Below are positions 8,274 to 14,717 of a stretch of DNA of 17,228 bases, one piece after another. The stretch lies in the NCBI GenBank assembly GCA_039024295.1, contig JBCDIQ010000080.1, positions 1-17,228 on the forward strand. Reading direction: 5' to 3'. The position numbers and the translations under genes are program-made. This stretch comes from JBCDIQ01 sp039024295. GTDB lineage: Bacteria; Bacteroidota; Bacteroidia; J057. A model generated the notes under the pieces. That model was not told the DNA's origin and made no database searches. It saw nothing but the letters and a program-made list of their open reading frames with translations. Numbering within the stretch: the first letter of the stretch is position 1; every line of letters starts with the position of its first letter.

Positions 8274-10232
8274 ATGCAGTCCTTAGAAAGCAGATTATCC
8301 CCTCATGAAGTGCTGGAAAAGTACTGGGGATACACCAGTTTTCGCCCTCTTCAGGAGGACATTATCCTAAGTGCACTTAATGGGGAGGACAGCCTGTCCC
8401 TGCTCCCAACAGGCGGGGGGAAATCTATTTGTTTTCAAGTGCCTGTTTTATGTGGCGAAGGAATGGGAATTGTCATTTCCCCGTTGATTTCCTTGATGAA
8501 AGACCAGGTGGAGCAGCTCAACCAACGGGGGATTCCTGCCGCATTCCTGAACAGCAGCCTTGAACCTCAGCAGATTGATTATATCCTGGAGCGGGCCATG
8601 AATGGCAAGTATCGCTTTCTGTATGTAGCTCCAGAGCGAATAAGCTCTGAGATGTTCATGCTGAGGGTCCCACAAATGCCCGTTAGCTTGCTGGTGGTAG
8701 ATGAAGCTCATTGTATCAGCCAGTGGGGCTATGATTTTCGTCCGGACTACCTCGAAATAAAAAGAATCCGATCTGTCCTTTCTCAGTTGCCCATGATGGC
8801 ACTTACGGCTTCTGCAACCCCGCAAGTGGCCAAGGATATTTTGGACCAACTGGAAATGGAGAGCCCTAAGGTTTTCCAAAAAAGCTTCAAACGGGAGAAC
8901 CTACGGTATTTTGTCCTTCCGGAGGAAGATGTGATAGGTCGAATCCTCTCAATTTGTCAAAAAACACAAGGAACGGGAATCGTGTATGCACGCACCCGCA
9001 AAAGGACAGAGGAGATGGCCAAGCTGCTCCAAGCTCACCAGATTACAGCGGCGGCCTATCACGGGGGGTTACCGCATTCTGCCCGCGAGGAGGTCCAGCA
9101 GCAATGGATTAAGGGCAACATCAGGGTGATGGCCGCCACCAACGCCTTTGGCATGGGGATCGACAAACCAGACGTGCGCTTTGTCCTTCACCTAAACCAA
9201 CCCTTTGACCTGGAAAGCTACTACCAGGAAGCAGGCCGTGGGGGCCGGGATGGGCAAACTGCCCTTGCGATAGCCTTTAACAACCCTGCGGACCGAGCAG
9301 AGGCAAAACGTTGGTTACAGGAAAAGTACCCCCCATTTGAGCAGGTTCGAGCACATTATGAAGCGGCATGTGCCCATTACCGTATTCCTAAAAAAGGAAC
9401 TGTTCGCAAAACCGCTCCATTTGACATTCAGGAGCTGGCCAATTCTGCTCAATCTCCTTTGTTGCCCCTTTATCATTCGTTGAAAATCCTGGACCGCGAA
9501 GGGCTGTTGAATTTACAGGAAGAAGCGGACGACTATGCTCGGATACGAATTACGGCCAGTCCTGCGGATATCCTTCATTATTGCCGAACCAATGAGCGGC
9601 TTGGAAAAATCCTCGATTATGCCTTGAGAAATCTCGGAGGTGAGCTTTACCAAACCGAACGACGGTTCCTCCCGGGGACTTGGGCAAATCAACTGGGGTG
9701 GCAGGCTGCTGCTTTACAAACCGCCCTTCACAAGCTGAGCACATTGGGATTGATATTTTATCAACCTCCCCGTGGATTTCCAATCATCCAGTTTTTTGAG
9801 CCCCAGCGTTCACTCCAACAGGCTGACTTAAACTGGGATAAATACACTTTCCTGAAAAATCAGGCGCAAAGGCGGTTCGCCTCCATTAACCACTACCTAA
9901 CCTCCCAGGATATTTGCCGCTCAGTCGCCATCCAGAGTTATTTTGGAGAAAAGGATGCCACCTCTTGTGGCAAATGTGATGTATGCATTGGCAGGTACAA
10001 GCGGCACTTAACATATGCCCATCTAGCTCCATTGAGTAAAGCGATTATTGCTTATGTGGAGGCTCACGGGCCAACCTACAGAAAGGTTGTGTTAGAAGTT
10101 ACTGAAGGTACGCCCACCCAACGAGAGCAAACCTTGCGGATGCTGCTAGACAAACAACTCATTCTTACTGACCCATTGGGTAATCTATCTGTCTCCCGGG
10201 ATGCCCTATCCGGAGGAATCACACGCAAGTAA
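8274..10232 (+). CDS. recQ: RecQ-family ATP-dependent DNA helicase
   Basis: This 652-aa superfamily 2 helicase unwinds DNA 3' to 5' during recombination and fork repair. The first RecA-like domain has the Q-motif region FRPLQ (23-27), Walker A TGGGKS (46-51), DEAH (143-146) with the RecQ signature ISQWGYDFRPDY, and the TASATP motif III (178-183). The second domain has QEAGRGGRDG (318-327). A four-cysteine zinc site (C548, C565, C568, C571, in CRS...YFGE...CGKCDVC) follows. In E. coli RecQ this zinc site directly follows the helicase core. Here it lies roughly 200 residues further on, after a helical or winged-helix-like insert, an arrangement I associate with Bacteroidota RecQ paralogs. No HRDC domain is evident. 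The last 27 bp overlap the convergent folK. The gene is transcribed divergently from the beta-helix gene. Confidence 0.93.
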   Translation: MQSLESRLSPHEVLEKYWGYTSFRPLQEDIILSALNGEDSLSLLPTGGGKSICFQVPVLCGEGMGIVISPLISLMKDQVEQLNQRGIPAAFLNSSLEPQQIDYILERAMNGKYRFLYVAPERISSEMFMLRVPQMPVSLLVVDEAHCISQWGYDFRPDYLEIKRIRSVLSQLPMMALTASATPQVAKDILDQLEMESPKVFQKSFKRENLRYFVLPEEDVIGRILSICQKTQGTGIVYARTRKRTEEMAKLLQAHQITAAAYHGGLPHSAREEVQQQWIKGNIRVMAATNAFGMGIDKPDVRFVLHLNQPFDLESYYQEAGRGGRDGQTALAIAFNNPADRAEAKRWLQEKYPPFEQVRAHYEAACAHYRIPKKGTVRKTAPFDIQELANSAQSPLLPLYHSLKILDREGLLNLQEEADDYARIRITASPADILHYCRTNERLGKILDYALRNLGGELYQTERRFLPGTWANQLGWQAAALQTALHKLSTLGLIFYQPPRGFPIIQFFEPQRSLQQADLNWDKYTFLKNQAQRRFASINHYLTSQDICRSVAIQSYFGEKDATSCGKCDVCIGRYKRHLTYAHLAPLSKAIIAYVEAHGPTYRKVVLEVTEGTPTQREQTLRMLLDKQLILTDPLGNLSVSRDALSGGITRK

Positions 10233-10673
10233 CCTATCGGCCAGCTGACTGACCGTTGACCGTTGGCCCGTTGGGATAAATGCTGGTTCCAGTTCCTTTA
10301 AAGGATTCAGGACAAAATCCCGCTTGTGGTACAAAGGATGCGGAAGGATCAGGTCAGGATGGTTTAGCTGCTGTCCGTTGAATTCTAACAGGTCAATATC
10401 AATCACCCGTGGTCCCCACTTTTGCTTCCGGATTCTCCCCATGAGCTGCTCCACTTCAAGCGCAATGTACAGCAAGTCCAAGGGGGAACCTGGAAATTGC
10501 ACCTCTACGACCATGTTCATAAAGTCGGGCTGATTGGTTACTCCCCAAGGAGGGGTAAGATAAACCCCGGAACAGCGCAAAATTTCCACCTGCTGTTTCC
10601 CCAATCTACTAATTGCCGCCTGAAGGTTCTCAGGTCTATTTCCCTGATTGGTACCAAGTCCTAGAAAAATCAT
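10206..10673 (-). CDS. folK: HPPK, 2-amino-4-hydroxy-6-hydroxymethyldihydropteridine diphosphokinase
   Basis: This 155-aa cytoplasmic folate-pathway enzyme transfers pyrophosphate from ATP to 6-hydroxymethyl-7,8-dihydropterin. The family landmarks are all present: GLGTNQGNR at residues 5-13, TPPWG at 40-44, QPDFMNMV at 48-55, the metal- and ATP-binding WGPRVIDIDLL at 86-96 (Asp92 and Asp94), and HPLYHKRDFVLNPL at 112-125. The length is normal. The reading frame extends nine codons further upstream to 10700. The ATG at 10673 is chosen because HPPKs begin with a hydrophobic strand directly before GLGTN. The 3' end overlaps recQ by 27 bp on the opposite strand. No other folate genes are in the window. 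Confidence 0.95.
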   Translation of the reverse strand: MIFLGLGTNQGNRPENLQAAISRLGKQQVEILRCSGVYLTPPWGVTNQPDFMNMVVEVQFPGSPLDLLYIALEVEQLMGRIRKQKWGPRVIDIDLLEFNGQQLNHPDLILPHPLYHKRDFVLNPLKELEPAFIPTGQRSTVSQLADRLLACDSSG

Positions 10674-10749
10674 GCCCCAAATATCCGAACACAAATTCAA
10701 TTTTTGATATACCCCAAACGAAAACTACCCTAATGGAGTTCAACAACAA

Positions 10750-10977
10750 GTGAAGATTCTTGCAATCATATTGCTTAGCCTGGCCATCCTCGGCTGTCTC
10801 AGTACCGGCATAGGAGCAGTATTGAATCTTGATATCTTTTTCAAGCTTCCCGTTCTCAAACAATTGGAAGAATCACATGGTAGGCTGGTGGCCCGCCTTA
10901 CCCTCGGCGTAATCGGTGGCTCCTTACTCATATCCGTGGTACTTATGCTTGTGGTAATATTCTCGATCGCAGGTTAA
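10750..10977 (+). CDS. Small two-helix membrane protein, weakly Imm17-like
   Basis: This 75-aa protein has a hydrophobic helix at about residues 3-24, a short polar loop containing NLDIFFKLP and HGRLVAR, and a second hydrophobic helix at about 50-73. The N-x-D-x-FF...GR-x-x-AR layout between two helices recalls the Imm17 family (predicted immunity proteins of polymorphic toxin systems). The similarity is from memory and weak, and no toxin gene is nearby. The start must be the GTG at 10750, because the frame closes at a TGA at 10705-10707 and has no ATG in between. It is divergent from folK. The 112 bp after it, up to the HAD gene, is AT-rich and holds no clear terminator. Confidence 0.6.
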   Translation: MKILAIILLSLAILGCLSTGIGAVLNLDIFFKLPVLKQLEESHGRLVARLTLGVIGGSLLISVVLMLVVIFSIAG

Positions 10978-11089
10978 AAGGGTGTTAGAAATCCGATTTT
11001 TATGGTAAAAACCCTGTTTTTTCCCTGTATTTTTTTGTGTATCTTCACTATAAGGTAAAACAATTAAGGGTAATCAAATTCAATAACCA

Positions 11090-11923
11090 ATGGCCCCACA
11101 AAGTTCCCACACAGTCGTATTCTCCGACCTGGACGGGACCCTTTTGGATAAGCACAAACGCCTTCTTCCTGAAATAAAAGAAGCTGTCCAACACCTTAAA
11201 GCCCAGGATATATCATTGATTTTCTGTTCTTCTAAAACCAGAAGTGAGCAGGAGTTGATATTGGCAGAATTGGACCTAGAAGAACCCATCATTGTAGAAA
11301 ATGGTAGCGGGATTTTTATCCCTCATACCTATTTCAATTTTGAGTATGCCTACCAGGATACAACGCCTAAGTTTAAGGTAATTGAACTGGGAGTTCCTTC
11401 CGTGGTGATTCGCACCATTGTGAGCCAGGCACAACAAGACGCAGATTGTTTCCTAAAGAGTTTCTACTCAGAAAGTCCAGACTTCATTGGGGCTGTTACA
11501 GGTTTATCTGATGAAGCTGCTTTGAGGGCAAATGTTCGTGATTACAGTGAAGTGATCGTTACAAACGGACATACGCCTGAGCATTTTATGAATTTCGAAC
11601 AAGAACTTCATTCACAAGGGCTCTGCATGGTTCGAAACACCCATTATTCCTCTGTAATAGGCATTTTCAGTGATGAGGGAAGAGCTGTACAGCTGCTGGG
11701 GGATCTTCTCCGCAAGAAGCATGGCAATATTCTTTCCGTAGGAATAGCCGATTGCCTTGACGATTATGATATGCTTGCTGCTGTAGACCTGCCTTTTTTG
11801 GTGAAAGATTTTTCAGGAAATCACGCCCCCATCAGCCTGGAAGGACTGATCAAGGTTGAAGGAAAAGGTCCAAACGGCTGGTTAGAAGCGATCCAACAAT
11901 TGCCGGTTAAAATGTTTGCCTGA
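11090..11923 (+). CDS. HAD-IIB mannosyl-3-phosphoglycerate phosphatase-like protein
   Basis: This 277-aa protein is a HAD-superfamily hydrolase of the mannosyl/glucosyl-3-phosphoglycerate phosphatase type. That family dephosphorylates the precursor of the compatible solutes mannosylglycerate or glucosylglycerate. Motif I is SDLDGT (12-17, nucleophile Asp13, acid Asp15), motif II is CSSKT (46-50), and ENGSGI (70-75) and GLSDEAA (138-144) are family features. The C-terminal GPNGWLEAI (260-268) matches the GPxGW box. Two sites are unusual. Where the family has the motif-III lysine (GKD or DKG) this protein has D195-E196-G197. Motif IV, normally GDSPND, reads ADCLDD (220-225), keeping both terminal Asp residues. 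Activity and substrate are therefore uncertain. No mannosyl- or glucosyl-phosphoglycerate synthase is in the window. It ends 3 bp before the convergent Fe-S carrier gene. Confidence 0.85.
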   Translation: MAPQSSHTVVFSDLDGTLLDKHKRLLPEIKEAVQHLKAQDISLIFCSSKTRSEQELILAELDLEEPIIVENGSGIFIPHTYFNFEYAYQDTTPKFKVIELGVPSVVIRTIVSQAQQDADCFLKSFYSESPDFIGAVTGLSDEAALRANVRDYSEVIVTNGHTPEHFMNFEQELHSQGLCMVRNTHYSSVIGIFSDEGRAVQLLGDLLRKKHGNILSVGIADCLDDYDMLAAVDLPFLVKDFSGNHAPISLEGLIKVEGKGPNGWLEAIQQLPVKMFA

Positions 11924-11926
11924 CCG

Positions 11927-12274
11927 TCAGGAAGTAGAAAACGAGGTACCGCATCCGCAGGTACTGGTAGCATTTGGATTGTTGAATACAAATCCACGAT
12001 TGTTCAGTCCATCTAAAAAGTCTACTTCTATTCCCTGTAGGTATATTGCCTGTCGAGGATCAACGAGCACTTCTACCCCACTAATTTCATGAACCTCGTC
12101 CATTTCAGTCCGCGCATCGAAGTCCAGGATATAACTCAACCCGGAGCATCCCCCTCCTTTTACGCCTACGCGGAGGTATTTATCTGCAGGAATGTTGTCC
12201 CGCTCTCTTAATGCTTTGAGTTCTGTGGCTGCACTTTCTGTCAGGCTCACCACCGCAGCTTGTACTTCAGACAT
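11927..12274 (-). CDS. IscA/ErpA-type (HesB family) iron-sulfur cluster carrier
   Basis: This 115-aa cytoplasmic A-type carrier accepts Fe-S clusters from a scaffold and passes them to apo-proteins. The three conserved cysteines are visible: C43 in GGGCSGLSY, and C106 and C108 in TCGCGTSF at the C-terminus. Length and spacing are normal. I cannot decide between IscA, ErpA and SufA from the sequence, and no isc or suf genes are beside it. The ATG at 12274 is preceded by an exact -7 box. The gene converges on the HAD phosphatase with a 3-bp gap. A Fe-S-rich radical SAM gene lies about 400 bp away, divergently oriented. That proximity may be coincidence. Confidence 0.92.
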   Translation of the reverse strand: MSEVQAAVVSLTESAATELKALRERDNIPADKYLRVGVKGGGCSGLSYILDFDARTEMDEVHEISGVEVLVDPRQAIYLQGIEVDFLDGLNNRGFVFNNPNATSTCGCGTSFSTS

Positions 12275-12292
12275 ATCTTTGCTTATTATTTA

Positions 12293-12300
12293 CAAAGGTA
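12293..12300 (-). promoter_or_regulatory. -7 box for the Fe-S carrier gene
   Basis: The minus strand reads TACCTTTG, an exact TAnnTTTG match, 18 bp before the ATG at 12274. No clear TTG at the -33 position is seen. Confidence 0.45.
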
Positions 12301-12367
12301 ACAGAAACTTCGATCTTGTAATAATTTGCCTACTTCATAGGCACACTGATTCTATCATCTTTAAACG

Positions 12368-12487
12368 TTATTTGTCGAGCAGATGTTCTGCCACAAACAG
12401 TAATCCTTTTACAGAAGCAACCACAATGGCAGCAGCGCATAAATCTTTCCAGTAGGAGAGTCGTAGGGCATTTTTCAAAACAGGCAT
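12368..12487 (-). CDS. Probable 39-aa single-helix membrane peptide
   Basis: A short frame runs from an ATG at 12487 to a TAA at 12368. It encodes a basic N-terminus (MPVLKNALRLSYWKD), a hydrophobic stretch of about 18 residues (LCAAAIVVASVKGLLFVA) and a charged end (EHLLDK). This is the layout of a small inner-membrane protein. An exact TAnnTTTG box lies at 12520-12527, giving a short leader of about 25 bases. It sits 93 bp upstream of, and in the same direction as, the Fe-S carrier gene, which has its own box. I do not recognise a family. A hydrophobic frame of this length can arise by chance, so the call rests on the combination of helix, flanking charges and promoter box. Confidence 0.5.
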   Translation of the reverse strand: MPVLKNALRLSYWKDLCAAAIVVASVKGLLFVAEHLLDK

Positions 12488-12519
12488 GACAATTAATGTT
12501 AACAGTGAACTATTTAACA

Positions 12520-12527
12520 CAAAAATA
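12520..12527 (-). promoter_or_regulatory. -7 box upstream of the 39-aa peptide
   Basis: The minus strand reads TATTTTTG, an exact TAnnTTTG match, 32 bp before the ATG at 12487. The -33 region is poor, with a TTTCC about 23 bp upstream. Confidence 0.4.
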
Positions 12528-12557
12528 ACCTTGCGCTCACTGATTTGGGGAAAGTTT

Positions 12558-12628
12558 CGATGAGGGAGGCCAAAACTTCGATAAATGGGTTCATTCGACT
12601 CTCTTAAAGGGGAGTCCTGCGATAAATG
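12558..12628. repeat. CGATAAATG-type direct repeats
   Basis: CGATAAATG occurs exactly at 12579-12587 and 12620-12628. A related CGATGAGGG stands at 12558-12566. Starts are 21 and 41 bp apart, close to two and four helical turns, so all three would face the same side of the DNA. They lie 58-128 bp before the radical SAM start. The placement suggests a regulator binding region, but the repeats are short. Confidence 0.35.
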
Positions 12629-12631
12629 CAG
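12597..12631 (+). other. Two adjoining hairpins upstream of the radical SAM gene
   Basis: GACTCTC (12597-12603) pairs with GGGAGTC (12610-12616), with one G-T pair and a 6-base loop. Directly next to it, CTGC (12617-12620) pairs with GCAG (12628-12631) around GATAAAT. No T-run follows closely enough for a terminator. They could be an RNA leader structure or an operator of the radical SAM gene 55 bp downstream. Confidence 0.35.
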
Positions 12632-12685
12632 ATGTTTTAGTAATTTCTTGTCGATTAAGATGATCCTCCATCAATTTTATTCCCC

Positions 12686-14104
12686 ATGCCTAACCGTCCA
12701 TATACCTATTATGACTTCACCATGAGCCTGTGTCCAGAATGCTTGGAGCGAGTTGAAGCAAAAATCATATTTGAAGATGGGAAGGTATATATGCTGAAAA
12801 GGTGCCCAGAGCACGGCCGGTCAAAGGTGCTGATTGCTACGGATGTGGAATACTATAAGCGAATCCGGAATTACAATAAACCTTCGGAAATCCCACAGAA
12901 GTTCAATACTGCTACCCATTATGGGTGTCCCTATGATTGTGGTATCTGTACAGATCATGAGCAGCACGGATGCCTCACAATTGTTGAGGTTACAGATCGG
13001 TGTAACCTAACCTGCCCAACTTGCTACGCAGCTTCCTCTCCCACACATGGTCGCCACCGGACCTTAGAAGAGGTTGTACAATTACTGGATTATGCCGTTG
13101 ATAATGAGGGAGATCCGGATGTCCTTCAGCTGTCAGGGGGAGAGCCAACTGTGCACCCGCAATTTTTTGACATACTAGCTGCTGCAAAAGAAAGGCCCAT
13201 TCGGCACTTAATGGTCAACACCAATGGAATTCGTATCGCCAAGGACAGGGAGTTCGCAAAGCGGCTGGCTGGTTATATGCCAGATTTTGAGATTTACCTC
13301 CAGTTCGATTCGTTTCGAAAAGAAGTGCTGGAAAGCATGCGCGGAACAGATCTGCGGCAGGTACGCATGAAAGCCCTAGCGCACTTAAATGAGTTCAACC
13401 TGTCCACTACCCTGGTTGTCACCCTCCAAAAGGGGCTGAATGACGATGAAATTGGCGACATCCTGGAGTTTGCTATGGAGCAGCCCTGCGTACGTGGGGT
13501 GACCTTTCAGCCTACTCAAATCGCCGGAAGGTTGGACCACTTTGATCCATCCAAGGACCGGATTACCCTCACAGAGGTGCGCCAGGCCATCATTGACCAG
13601 TCCGATATTTTCGAGCCCAATGACTTAATCCCGGTCCCTTGCAACCCGGATGCCTTGGTGATGGGCTATGCCATGAAGCTAGGCGGAGAAGTATTTCCCC
13701 TCACCCGGTGGGTGGACCCTCAGGAATTGCTAGACAATTCCCGAAATACGATTGTCTATGAACAGGACGACCGACTTAAAACTCACTTGCTCAAGATGTT
13801 CAGCACCGGAAACTCTGTAGAAGTCGCCGAAGCTGAACTCCACGAACTCATGTGTTGCCTCCCAAGGGTAAGCACCCCTTCGAATTTAGGCTATGACAAC
13901 CTGTTCCGGGTTATCATCATGAATTTCATGGACGCGTACAACTTCGATGTACGCGCCGTAAAGAAGAGCTGCGTTCATATCGTCCACCCGGATGGCAGAC
14001 TTATTCCCTTTGAAACGATGAACCTTTTCTACCGAGACGGTGAAATCGACCGATTCCAGCCAGAAGGCATCAAACGAATTGGAAAAAAAGCATCTGTTTC
14101 CTGA
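12686..14104 (+). CDS. Tes-like multi-cluster radical SAM enzyme
   Basis: This 472-aa protein has the radical SAM motif C106-x3-C110-x2-C113 in TDRCNLTCPTC and the SAM-binding GGEP (151-154). Other metal sites are evident. C16-x2-C19 with C40-PEHG looks rubredoxin-like. C81, C85, C88 and C96 form a second C-x3-C-x2-C set. Later cysteines lie in VPCNPD, ELMCCLP and KKSCVHI. This architecture is that of MJ0619-type proteins. MJ0619 was first linked to pterin methylation and later shown to be tetraether lipid synthase (Tes), with three 4Fe-4S clusters and a rubredoxin-like iron. Tes joins lipid chains by carbon-carbon bonds. What a Bacteroidota homologue acts on is unknown, and archaeal-type lipids are not expected. 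The length fits the family. No lipid genes adjoin. It converges on the cyclophilin gene with a 4-bp gap. Confidence 0.82.
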   Translation: MPNRPYTYYDFTMSLCPECLERVEAKIIFEDGKVYMLKRCPEHGRSKVLIATDVEYYKRIRNYNKPSEIPQKFNTATHYGCPYDCGICTDHEQHGCLTIVEVTDRCNLTCPTCYAASSPTHGRHRTLEEVVQLLDYAVDNEGDPDVLQLSGGEPTVHPQFFDILAAAKERPIRHLMVNTNGIRIAKDREFAKRLAGYMPDFEIYLQFDSFRKEVLESMRGTDLRQVRMKALAHLNEFNLSTTLVVTLQKGLNDDEIGDILEFAMEQPCVRGVTFQPTQIAGRLDHFDPSKDRITLTEVRQAIIDQSDIFEPNDLIPVPCNPDALVMGYAMKLGGEVFPLTRWVDPQELLDNSRNTIVYEQDDRLKTHLLKMFSTGNSVEVAEAELHELMCCLPRVSTPSNLGYDNLFRVIIMNFMDAYNFDVRAVKKSCVHIVHPDGRLIPFETMNLFYRDGEIDRFQPEGIKRIGKKASVS

Positions 14105-14108
14105 TCGG

Positions 14109-14549
14109 CTACGCCTCCTCTTGGACCACGATCTGGGTAATCTTGTCACCCGGTTTGATTTCATCAATCACTTCCAGCCCTTCGGTCACTTTTCCAAAAA
14201 CAGTGTGGTTGCGATCCAAATGTGCGGTATTGCTGCGGTTGTGGCAGATAAAAAACTGTGAACCACCGGTGTCACGACCCGCATGGGCCATAGAAAGCAC
14301 CCCACGATCATGGTATTGGTTGTCTCCATCAAGTTCGCAAGGAATGGTGTAGCCTGGACCTCCTCGTCCACTGCCTTCCGGGCATCCCCCCTGAATGACG
14401 AAGTTAGGAATGACGCGGTGAAAAGTCAGTCCATCATAAAAGCCATCCTTGGCCAATTTGGTAAAGTTTGCTACGGTTCCAGGTGCATCTTTGTCAAAAA
14501 AGTCCACCTTCATGACCCCTTTTTCAGTATGAATTTCAGCTGTAGGCAT
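14109..14549 (-). CDS. Cyclophilin-type peptidyl-prolyl cis-trans isomerase
   Basis: This 146-aa single-domain cyclophilin catalyses isomerisation of proline peptide bonds during folding. The active-site strand FHRVIPNFVIQGG is at residues 43-55, GSQFFI at 96-101 and LDRNHTVFG at 111-119. The position of the cyclosporin-binding Trp in human cyclophilin is His115 here, as in most bacterial forms. The frame extends 29 codons upstream to 14636, but those residues are not cyclophilin-like and would lie before the predicted promoter. The ATG at 14549 puts the first strand (AEIHTEKGVMKVDFF) at the normal place. No signal peptide follows from this start, so it is probably cytoplasmic. Confidence 0.93.
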   Translation of the reverse strand: MPTAEIHTEKGVMKVDFFDKDAPGTVANFTKLAKDGFYDGLTFHRVIPNFVIQGGCPEGSGRGGPGYTIPCELDGDNQYHDRGVLSMAHAGRDTGGSQFFICHNRSNTAHLDRNHTVFGKVTEGLEVIDEIKPGDKITQIVVQEEA

Positions 14550-14600
14550 AAATTTTCGAGTTGAGTATTCACAATCAGCGTTGCGTGTGCATTTGCCTCG

Positions 14601-14630
14601 CGAAAATACGCAGGCAAAGGGAATAAGCAA
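14601..14630 (-). promoter_or_regulatory. Candidate promoter of the cyclophilin gene
   Basis: On the minus strand a TTTTTG ending at 14628 is followed after 19 bp by TATTTTCG (14608-14601), which differs from TAnnTTTG by one base. It would give a leader of about 45-50 bases before the ATG at 14549. Confidence 0.4.
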
Positions 14631-14655
14631 AAACAAGACGAGTAGCCCCCCTCAG

Positions 14656-14686
14656 TTGATGGATTCTTTCGAGCTGTTTATCTTAC
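14656..14686 (+). promoter_or_regulatory. Candidate promoter of the DinB-like gene
   Basis: TTG at 14656-14658, a 20-bp spacer and TATCTTAC at 14679-14686 fit the Bacteroidota layout, with two mismatches in the last part of the -7 box. It lies 31 bp before the ATG and back to back with the cyclophilin promoter. Confidence 0.35.
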
Positions 14687-14717
14687 TCGGTATTCACCTC
14701 CTTAACCGAATTTACCT

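Noticed and set aside
8448..8879. 143-aa minus-strand frame inside recQ
   Set aside because: It is antisense to the conserved Walker A-DEAH region of the helicase, so coding constraint belongs to recQ.
10674..10700. Nine-codon extension of folK
   Set aside because: HPPK proteins begin directly before GLGTN. The ATG at 10673 gives the family's normal N-terminus.
12275..12455. Plus-strand 87-aa frame across the Fe-S carrier 5' end and intergenic region
   Set aside because: It overlaps the carrier gene antisense and shows no family features. The 39-aa minus-strand frame explains the region better.
4152..14104. Arsenosugar pathway formed by the DUF2064 glycosyltransferase and the radical SAM protein
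   Set aside because: The radical SAM protein is Tes/MJ0619-like, not ArsS-like. The two genes are 8 kb apart and no ars gene is present.
14550..14636. 29-residue N-terminal extension of the cyclophilin (possible signal or lipoprotein leader)
   Set aside because: It has a hydrophobic start and a cysteine but no proper lipobox or charged leader. A better promoter lies inside it, and the cyclophilin fold begins at the ATG at 14549.
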